Source: Cytophagales bacterium (GTDB lineage Bacteria > Bacteroidota > Bacteroidia > Cytophagales > Cyclobacteriaceae). From it: 8,702 nt of DNA. The translations under genes were made by a program, and so were the position numbers. Location: NCBI GenBank assembly GCA_003541895.1, contig DPLR01000357.1:1-8702 (forward strand), given 5' to 3'. Numbering within the stretch: the stretch's first letter is position 1; each line of letters begins with the position of its first letter. The notes beneath the pieces are model-generated. The model did no database searches and was not told the DNA's origin. It was given only the letters and a program-made list of their open reading frames with translations. Below are positions 1-5,363 of the stretch, piece after piece.

Positions 1-293
1 TTTTTTGTGTCACCCAATACCCTCTGTTTAATTCGATCTACCTTTGCTTTGATCTCATCATAGGTTTGTAATACAACTCCACCTGCCGCTGTAGAATTGT
101 GGCAAGCTGGCGTTGCACAATGAGTCACAAAAATAGGCATCACATCTGCGGTAAACCCTGCAGAAATCTTGGTGCAGTCAACTGCGGTAATGTGATAAAG
201 GGCTTGTTCATTATCATAATAGCAGGACTCAGTTAGTACTTGAGCAGTGCCCATCAATAAGAGACTAAAAACAAATTTTTTAACTGAATTCAT
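1..293 (-). CDS. Partial cytochrome c-like lipoprotein, 3' end outside window
   Basis: Reading from the ATG at 293 down to base 1 gives 97 codons with no stop, so the gene continues past the window edge. The protein begins with a hydrophobic signal (residues 7-20) and a Bacteroidota-style lipobox, VLTESC, with Cys24 as the probable lipidated residue. It then has Cys40, and 19 residues later a CX4CH motif (CATPACH, residues 59-65) that is a candidate heme c site. The spacing from the first Cys to the heme motif is the same as in both modules of the upstream gene, so the two proteins belong to one family. The start lies 5 bases after the stop of that gene, which supports co-transcription. Likely a periplasm-facing or outer-membrane-anchored electron carrier. 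The redox partner cannot be inferred, and the axial ligand region lies outside the window. Confidence 0.75.
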   Translation of the reverse strand, partial: MNSVKKFVFSLLLMGTAQVLTESCYYDNEQALYHITAVDCTKISAGFTADVMPIFVTHCATPACHNSTAAGGVVLQTYDEIKAKVDRIKQRVLGDTK

Positions 294-298
294 TCTGA

Positions 299-1021
299 CT
301 AATTGTTAGGCGCACCTGCCTGTATCCATTTCTTAATTTGAGTGATATAACAAGTCGGCAATTGGCTGCCACCCTGTGGCATTTCTTTTGTTCCAGTGTA
401 AGGTGCAGTCCATTGGATTGAACCAAGCAATCGGCCAGGGTTATTTGCAAGTTCCGATTGAATGGATGCAATGGTGCTAAGATCAACTCCGGCTGCTGGT
501 GCCGAGCCTGAATGACAACCTTTACAGTAAGTAGCAATAATTGGAGAAATGATAGCAGCATACGTGAACTGAGTGGTATCGCAAGAATTGCATATATTAT
601 TTTTTGCCCCCTGCGAAATCCATTTATTAAGTAATGCTAGCTGCTCAGATGTGGGTGCTGTATAATTGAGGTTCGGGTTCTCACTCTTCTGATCAGCCAT
701 CTCATTGAGCGCATGACTTAGCCTTCCTGAAGTTCCAATGTGCGAAACGATGCTTGAATAATTGGTCATCTGAAATGCATTGGGATAAGTAGTGCCATGA
801 CACCCACTTTTACCACACAGCGAATTAACCAGAGGTAAAATCGTATTACTAAAATAAACTGTATCACTACTGCATGTCGCGGGCGGTGGTGGGGGTGTGC
901 CACCATTCCCTCCATTGTTGTTGCCGTTATTTGGAACATCAGGAACTGGTAATTCGTGAACACACGAAGCGAAAATTAGACTGATTAAAAACAAGTGCCG
1001 CGCCCAAACGGATGTTTGCAT
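299..1021 (-). CDS. Two-module cytochrome c-like lipoprotein
   Basis: A 240-residue protein if started at the ATG at 1021. An upstream in-frame ATG at 1081 adds 20 charged residues before the signal peptide, so the inner start is preferred; a GGAGGA lies about 19 bases upstream of it, rather far for a normal ribosome site. The signal ends at a lipobox-like IFASC (Cys20). An Asn/Gly-rich and poly-Pro linker (about 30-48) follows. Two duplicated modules come next. Module 1 has Cys50 and CX4CH (CGKSGCH, 69-75). Module 2 has Cys147 and CX2CH (CKGCH, 166-170). Both keep 19 residues between the first Cys and the heme motif, and both end in a KWI-x2-GA motif (LNKWISQGA and IKKWIQAGA). Met214 in KEMPQGG, and possibly Met108, could be axial ligands. 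The family resembles small Bacteroidota envelope cytochromes; the electron donor and acceptor are unknown. Confidence 0.8.
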   Translation of the reverse strand: MQTSVWARHLFLISLIFASCVHELPVPDVPNNGNNNGGNGGTPPPPPATCSSDTVYFSNTILPLVNSLCGKSGCHGTTYPNAFQMTNYSSIVSHIGTSGRLSHALNEMADQKSENPNLNYTAPTSEQLALLNKWISQGAKNNICNSCDTTQFTYAAIISPIIATYCKGCHSGSAPAAGVDLSTIASIQSELANNPGRLLGSIQWTAPYTGTKEMPQGGSQLPTCYITQIKKWIQAGAPNN

Positions 1022-1132
1022 AAAAGACTTTTTTTTTGAGTCCTCCGAAGTTGAATAAAGTAACTCAACATAATCTTGCATAATCGACCGGAGTAGTTTT
1101 CCTCAGTTAAAGAGAATTATTCTATAGTCGAA

Positions 1133-1148
1133 AGGTGTTATAACATCT
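1133..1148. promoter_or_regulatory. Candidate operator palindrome upstream of the cytochrome genes
   Basis: AGGTGTTATAACATCT is an inverted repeat with a perfect 10-base core (TGTTATAACA, 1136-1145) and one non-complementary position pair in the outer arms. It lies in the gap between the epimerase stop and the cytochrome operon, 52 bases upstream of the outer ATG and 112 bases upstream of the preferred start. A second, smaller inverted repeat, AGAATTATTCT, is at 1113-1123. The position suits a regulator binding site, but short AT-rich palindromes also arise by chance. Confidence 0.25.
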
Positions 1149-1188
1149 ATTAAGAATGAATGACGATTATCAGGTGATCAAAAAAACA

Positions 1189-2091
1189 TTAATCAGCGAG
1201 TAAATTTCTTAGGGCATTTTCAATTTCATTAAACTGAAATTTAAATCCTGTCTGACTAATTTTCTTCGATGAAACCTTACTTCCGTTCATAACAATCTGG
1301 GCCATTTCGCCTAAAATGAATTTCAATGCAAATGAGGGAACATTCGGCATCCACAAAGGCTTACGCAAAATTTTGGCAATTAGTTGGGTGAGGTCTTTAT
1401 TATTTATCCATGAAGATGCTGCATTGTATGCGCCATTCATTTTCTCGTCTTCTATAGCTTTCACAAAAATGAGACACAAATCATGAATATGAATCCATGA
1501 TAAATATTGTTGACCCGAACCAATCGGTGAGCCAACGCCAAAACTTATCGGCTTTGCTATTTCTTTTAACGCGCCTCCTTCTTTAGATAAGACAATTCCA
1601 ATTCTGATTTTGACGACCCGGATACCCAACATGTTGATTTCATCAACCGCATCTTCCCAGCCTTTAGTTACTCGTGCTAAAAAATCATTGCCAGGTTTGT
1701 CATCTTCTTGAAAAATCCTATCACCTTCAAAGCCATAATACCCAATGGCCGATGCCGATATAAAAGTTTTCACGCTATGCGCTTTCTTTTGGAGAAACTC
1801 TTTCAAAAGAAAAGTAGATTGAATACGGCTATCAAGAATTTCCTTTTTTCTTTTTTCTGTCCATCGTTTCTCGCCAACATTGGCACCGGCCAAGTGAATT
1901 ATTGTATCTACCTTCTCAAACGCGTTCGGGTCGATCATTTTTTTTTCGATATCCCAAATAAAGGAAGCAACCTTGCCCTGTTTTTTCGATCTGCCCAAAT
2001 GGACAACTTCATAGTTATTCAATAGCAACAACTCGGTTAACTTTTTGCCAATTAGACCGCTGGCGCCCGTTATTAAGATTTTTCTTTCCAT
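1189..2091 (-). CDS. TIGR01777 (YfcH-like) NAD(P)-dependent epimerase-family protein
   Basis: A 300-residue extended short-chain dehydrogenase-like protein. The N-terminal Rossmann nucleotide-binding motif is ILITGASGLIG (residues 5-15, GxxGxxG). HLAGANV follows at 66-72 and the active-site-region signature SASAIGYYG at 112-120. Further family marks are DFLARVTKGWE (136-146), RIGIVLSKEGGAL (163-175), a GVGSPIGSGQQ-x2-SWIHIHD segment (185-204), and a C-terminal DUF1731-like tail (about 250-297: MPNVPSFALKFILGE, then GFKFQF). The ATG at 2091 puts the Rossmann motif at the expected distance and gives the usual family length. The in-frame ATG at 2112 would add seven residues and is less likely. 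The substrate is unknown for the family, which includes E. coli YfcH and plant and cyanobacterial relatives tied to cell division. A run of seven T follows the stop on the coding strand, but I find no convincing hairpin before it. Confidence 0.93.
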   Translation of the reverse strand: MERKILITGASGLIGKKLTELLLLNNYEVVHLGRSKKQGKVASFIWDIEKKMIDPNAFEKVDTIIHLAGANVGEKRWTEKRKKEILDSRIQSTFLLKEFLQKKAHSVKTFISASAIGYYGFEGDRIFQEDDKPGNDFLARVTKGWEDAVDEINMLGIRVVKIRIGIVLSKEGGALKEIAKPISFGVGSPIGSGQQYLSWIHIHDLCLIFVKAIEDEKMNGAYNAASSWINNKDLTQLIAKILRKPLWMPNVPSFALKFILGEMAQIVMNGSKVSSKKISQTGFKFQFNEIENALRNLLAD

Positions 2092-2097
2092 TATTGG

Positions 2098-2105
2098 TAG
2101 CTTTG
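2098..2105 (+). promoter_or_regulatory. Bacteroidota -7 promoter element for the secreted coiled-coil gene
   Basis: TAGCTTTG matches the Bacteroidota sigma-ABfr -7 consensus TAnnTTTG exactly and ends 22 bases before the ATG at 2128. A clear TTG at the -33 position is not visible, only a T-rich stretch near 2079-2087 that would lie inside the epimerase start region. It fits transcription of the plus-strand gene with a short leader. Confidence 0.4.
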
Positions 2106-2127
2106 ATTTCAAAATAACAATTCTACG

Positions 2128-2820
2128 ATGAACAAGTTTTATCTCTTGGCCCTATTTTTTATTGGCGTCAATGTTTCAGCTCAAACCATTTCCGCAAAAA
2201 AGCAAAGCGAGAAAGTCAAAGGCGATAAACTCGATGGGTACGCTGCTGAGTTTGAAGGCAAGTTTGCCGAGGTCAATTCACAGTGGAATAAATTCATTAA
2301 AGACATAGGCAGAATAAAATTATTCTCCTCAGATCCGGTCGTGATTACGGAACCTGTTTTCAATGGTACAGTCTATCCGAAAGGAATTGTCTATGCGCAT
2401 ATTTTTGAAAACGGGAATACGTGCAGAGTGTGGCTCGGCATTCAACCGTCTGAATGGGAAGAAAAAGATGTTACTATTGCCAACCAACAACTGGAGAAAT
2501 TGATTAATCAATTTGGCGTGCAGTATCAACGCTTCAAAGTACAAGGCCAAATCAACGAAACACTAGAAGCCACTGCTGCTGTTGAGCGACAGAAACAAAA
2601 ATTGATCAATATGGCCAAAGACCTAGCGCTTCAACTCAACAACAATGAACAAGAAAAAATCCATCTCGAAAAATCGCTTCAAAACAACAAGCTTGAAAAC
2701 GAAGCGCTCAAAATAAAAATTGAAAAGAATAAAAAAGCGCAAGACTCATTGGTAAACGTAGGCGAGCAAATCAAAAAGATGACCACCACGCATCAGGAAA
2801 AATTAAGGAAAATCAATTGA
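2128..2820 (+). CDS. Secreted protein with C-terminal coiled coil, function unknown
   Basis: A 230-residue protein. A Sec signal peptide (residues 1-18) is probably cleaved after VSA, just before Gln19. Residues about 25-140 form a mixed, probably globular region with several Trp and aromatic positions (SQWNKFIKDIG, CRVWLGIQPSEWEEKD). It has a single cysteine, in the CRVW motif. Residues about 140-228 are rich in Glu, Lys, Gln and Asn with heptad-like Leu/Ile spacing and read as a long helical coiled coil. I do not recognise the family. It is transcribed divergently from the epimerase gene with only 36 bases between start codons, and it converges on the Rieske gene with 5 bases between stops. 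The likely location is the periplasm. The coiled coil suggests self-association or partner binding, which is inference only. Confidence 0.8.
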   Translation: MNKFYLLALFFIGVNVSAQTISAKKQSEKVKGDKLDGYAAEFEGKFAEVNSQWNKFIKDIGRIKLFSSDPVVITEPVFNGTVYPKGIVYAHIFENGNTCRVWLGIQPSEWEEKDVTIANQQLEKLINQFGVQYQRFKVQGQINETLEATAAVERQKQKLINMAKDLALQLNNNEQEKIHLEKSLQNNKLENEALKIKIEKNKKAQDSLVNVGEQIKKMTTTHQEKLRKIN

Positions 2821-2825
2821 TACAG

Positions 2826-3236
2826 TTACCCGTAAACACGAAGCGTGTTCCCCTTTAAAGAAGTTTGATAAATCTTTAATCCATTTTTGCCTCTATCATT
2901 TAGACCCTTGCCAGACAAATCGAATTCTGCACCATGCTCGCTACAAGAATAGATGTTTCGGCTGTAATCATACTCAATGCCTGGCAAATATTGATGACTA
3001 CAATAAACAGTAGCAGCCGCAAATTTGCCATCAGTGGTATAAACAATCACCACATAATTGACCACAACAAAACCACCTTTGATTTTCAAAGAAGCATATT
3101 CGGAATTTGTCAAGTCGATAGTAAAGTCTATATCATATACCGGGGGCAGATGGTGTTCACACCCTCCGGAACAATACAGTGCCATCAGTGCGGCACCTTT
3201 GAAGCCCAATTTTTTAAGAAATTCGTTTCTGTTCAT
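2826..3236 (-). CDS. Small exported Rieske [2Fe-2S] protein, putative lipoprotein
   Basis: A 136-residue protein. The Rieske iron-sulfur ligands are visible as C79-S-H81 and C98-S-E-H101, the latter followed by G, in the CxH...CxxHG order expected for a Rieske cluster with two Cys and two His ligands. The C-terminal part (GAEFDLSGKGLNDRG) fits the fold. The N-terminus, MNRNEFLKKLG, resembles the Tat-type MNRREFLKKLG leader, but the second Arg is replaced by Asn. A hydrophobic stretch and SGGC (Cys26) follow and could be a lipobox. The start at 3236 is chosen because the alternative ATG at 3266 would add ten residues encoded by a terminator hairpin. No ferredoxin, oxygenase or cytochrome b gene sits beside it, so this is an orphan electron-transfer protein, not an obvious bc1 or ring-hydroxylating component. 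The redox partner is unknown. Confidence 0.85.
   Translation of the reverse strand: MNRNEFLKKLGFKGAALMALYCSGGCEHHLPPVYDIDFTIDLTNSEYASLKIKGGFVVVNYVVIVYTTDGKFAAATVYCSHQYLPGIEYDYSRNIYSCSEHGAEFDLSGKGLNDRGKNGLKIYQTSLKGNTLRVYG
2834..2850. terminator. Weak hairpin at the convergent gene ends
   Basis: AACACG (2835-2840) and CGTGTT (2844-2849) form a perfect 6-bp stem with a 3-base loop, and one more wobble pair is possible on the minus strand. It lies in the last codons of the Rieske gene, beside the stop of the convergent secreted-protein gene. No T-run follows directly on either strand, so it is at best a weak terminator or transcript-end stabiliser. Confidence 0.2.
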
Positions 3237-3270
3237 AAAAAAGAAAGATGCCGCGTGATGCAGCATCTTT
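3237..3270 (-). terminator. Intrinsic terminator of the receptor-lipoprotein unit
   Basis: On the minus strand AAAGATGCTGC (3270-3260) pairs with GCGGCATCTTT (3254-3244). This gives an 11-bp stem with one G-T wobble and a 5-base loop, followed by CTTTTTT (3243-3237). It starts 28 bases after the lipoprotein stop and is the clearest Rho-independent terminator in the window. The T-run ends exactly at the ATG of the Rieske gene, so this sequence also forms that gene's immediate 5' leader and may attenuate read-through into it. Confidence 0.8.
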
Positions 3271-3298
3271 CAGAAATAACTACCTAAACTCTATTCGA

Positions 3299-5284
3299 TT
3301 AATATGGATCACCGTAATCAGCATTGTTCGGATCCCAGTTTGCCCAACCAGTAGTCCAGTTTGTCCCTCCGTATCCAAACGCTCCGATGTACGTAACTTG
3401 GGTGAAGAATGAATCAGAGAACGAACCCGTCCAAGAAGGTGATACCTGAGGAGAAACAGGAGAAGCCTGACTGCCTGCCGGTGCGGGGCCTGATGCTGTA
3501 ATGCCAGCACCTGTTCCACCACCCAATCCAACCTGGATTGGTGAAGAACTGCTAGGGAAGAAATCAGGATTGGTTAAGTTGAAAGGGGCAACCAATCGAA
3601 CTCCAGATTGTTCTGTATAGTAGAATCGGTTGTTGACAGTAAGGTTGTAATAAATATTACCACCTAACCATGAATATCTATCAGTATAGCTTGTACCGCC
3701 AGTAGTGCTTGTGAAGAAAGAATTATAGGCAACAGCATTATTAGTTGAGTCAGTAATTGTTGTAATTGGAGTACGAGAACGAATATTGTTTGTTACAACC
3801 GCAACGTTCAAATCCTGAGAGGCCGTTGCTGCACTATTCAAAGGAAGTATTCCATATGCCAACCGAGTTCTTGATGTTGGTATACCACCTACAATAACAT
3901 TTTGAATCTTGATTACATCTACTAAAGCCTCTCCATTGCCTGCACTATTAAGATCGTAGTAGCTTTGGTTAGTTTGGCCAATTTCATTGCTGATAAGAAT
4001 ACCCACAGGGTGAGCAACGATTACGCTATTGGCCGTTTGCAATTGACTCCCTTTTCTCAAATGAATGCCTGAAACAAATTGTGGATCATAAGAGGTAGAG
4101 GTAGGGCTTGTTACACCGCCTACAAGCGTTACGTTCGCAAACAGAGGTGCGGTTGGTCTATTGTTAGTGGAAGCGTTGAATTTAGCTGTGCCCTGATAGC
4201 TATCACTTTCAAAACCTTTTGAACCAGACTGATCAGCAACGTTAGGGTCACGCAAACCAACCGCAAACTGAACCTTTCCTTGGAAACCGTTATCGGTATC
4301 GAAGTCATCATCTAAACCACGGTGTGCAATCAAATATTTTGCATTTACTGCGCCACCAAACCATTCGTATGAATCATCACCGGCAAAAGAAACTTGAATG
4401 TGATCTATCGTTGTGCCCGAACCAACAGCGCAAAGAGTTAATCCATTGATTTCATTGTCTTGAGAGAAAGCAACCCCGCCAAATTCAATACGGCAATATT
4501 GCATTGTACCCGAGTTGTCAGTATCATCTGAACCTCCATAGATTGTGCGTGGACCACCTTCAACCTGACCTTGACCTACCGGAACTGAACCCGTATGAGT
4601 CAATCCATCAGTGTAGGCAGCACTAACCCAGTTTGTCTTAGCCTTTCCGCATAAAATAACACCACCCCAGTCACCATAGTTACGTTGACCAAGGGGTTGA
4701 TTAGAAGTAAAAATGATTGGCTTATCCGCTGTTCCAACCGCGACAATTTTAGCACCTGGCTCAATAATCAAAGCACCTTTAGTTGCTTTATCACCTTTAA
4801 TAATAGTGCCTGCATCAATTGTTAATGTATGGCCGTCAGTTACGTATACATAACCTGAAAGAAGTATGTGCATGTCGGCTGTCCAATGGGTATCAGCTGT
4901 AATTTCCCCGGTCACAGTTGTTGTAGGGGTTGGGGGAATGGCTGTAACAGTAAAGTCACTTGATGAAACGGCAGTCAAGCCTCCTGCTGTTACCGTTACC
5001 TTGCCAGCAGTGTTAACTTGGGCATTTGCAGATACGGTTGCTGTAATTGAAGTTGCAGTAGCAGCAGTAACATTAGCTTGCGTACCAGCGACCATCACTA
5101 AATTTAGTGAAGGCGTGGCGCTGAAATTAGTACCAGTAATGGTAATTGTTGAACCTGGCAAACCACTAGAAGGTGTAAAGCTTGTAATGGTGGGCAGGGT
5201 AATTTCTTCTTTCTTCGTGCACGACTGTACGAAGAGCATCACAGCCAGAACGGAGACTGTAAATAGTAGTTGTATTTTTCTCAT
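3299..5284 (-). CDS. IPT/TIG plus beta-helix-like surface lipoprotein, partner of the TonB-dependent receptor
   Basis: A 661-residue protein. The signal peptide ends in a lipobox, LFVQSC, with Cys22 the probable lipidated residue, followed by a charged Lys/Glu stretch. Residues about 30-115 form an IPT/TIG immunoglobulin-like domain (PTITSFTPSSGLPGSTITITG is its opening segment, 31-51). A Pro/Thr linker follows, then a long repetitive beta-rich region (about 126-580) with parallel-beta-helix-like turns such as LTIDAGTIIKGD and LIIEPGAKIVAVG, and conserved acidic clusters (GDWGG, GDDSYEWFGG, LDDDFDTDNGFQG) that could bind metal or ligand. The C-terminus (about 620-661) is aromatic and ends in a WANWDPNNADYGDPY-type tail; I do not see a recognised type IX secretion domain. 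It follows the receptor by 79 bases on the same strand and ends in a strong terminator. It is probably a surface-exposed ligand-binding accessory. It is not SusD-like, and the substrate is unknown. Confidence 0.82.
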   Translation of the reverse strand: MRKIQLLFTVSVLAVMLFVQSCTKKEEITLPTITSFTPSSGLPGSTITITGTNFSATPSLNLVMVAGTQANVTAATATSITATVSANAQVNTAGKVTVTAGGLTAVSSSDFTVTAIPPTPTTTVTGEITADTHWTADMHILLSGYVYVTDGHTLTIDAGTIIKGDKATKGALIIEPGAKIVAVGTADKPIIFTSNQPLGQRNYGDWGGVILCGKAKTNWVSAAYTDGLTHTGSVPVGQGQVEGGPRTIYGGSDDTDNSGTMQYCRIEFGGVAFSQDNEINGLTLCAVGSGTTIDHIQVSFAGDDSYEWFGGAVNAKYLIAHRGLDDDFDTDNGFQGKVQFAVGLRDPNVADQSGSKGFESDSYQGTAKFNASTNNRPTAPLFANVTLVGGVTSPTSTSYDPQFVSGIHLRKGSQLQTANSVIVAHPVGILISNEIGQTNQSYYDLNSAGNGEALVDVIKIQNVIVGGIPTSRTRLAYGILPLNSAATASQDLNVAVVTNNIRSRTPITTITDSTNNAVAYNSFFTSTTGGTSYTDRYSWLGGNIYYNLTVNNRFYYTEQSGVRLVAPFNLTNPDFFPSSSSPIQVGLGGGTGAGITASGPAPAGSQASPVSPQVSPSWTGSFSDSFFTQVTYIGAFGYGGTNWTTGWANWDPNNADYGDPY

Positions 5285-5295
5285 GAGCTATTATG

Positions 5296-5330
5296 GTTTT
5301 GGGTGCAAAACTACCCGCTCACCATTAAGC
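5296..5330 (-). other. Two small intercistronic hairpins between receptor and lipoprotein genes
   Basis: The 79-base gap contains GTTTTG/CAAAAC arms (5296-5301 and 5306-5311, 4-base loop) and a second stem, GCTCA/TAAGC (5317-5321 and 5326-5330, one wobble on the minus strand). Neither is followed by a T-run, so they do not look like terminators. They could stabilise or process the two-gene transcript, which would allow different amounts of the two proteins. This is inference from base pairing only. Confidence 0.25.
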
Positions 5331-5363
5331 CCGAGTTCACTACATGTTACTAAATTGTTAGAC

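Noticed and set aside
1022..1081. Longer start of the two-module cytochrome at 1081
   Set aside because: It would place 20 polar, charged residues before the lipoprotein signal peptide, which is unusual. It cannot be fully excluded.
1176..1191. Terminator after the epimerase-like gene
   Set aside because: There is a run of seven T after the stop codon, but I could not find a stable hairpin directly before it.
1708..2025. 105-residue plus-strand open frame
   Set aside because: It is antisense to the conserved core of the TIGR01777 family protein and has no recognisable motif.
3237..3266. Longer Rieske start at 3266 (MLHHAASFFF extension)
   Set aside because: The ten extra residues are encoded by the terminator hairpin and T-run, and they precede a typical MNR-x-EFLKK leader.
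2934..3287. Plus-strand open frames opposite the Rieske gene
   Set aside because: The minus strand carries clear Rieske ligands in the right order, and the plus-strand products show no features of a real protein.
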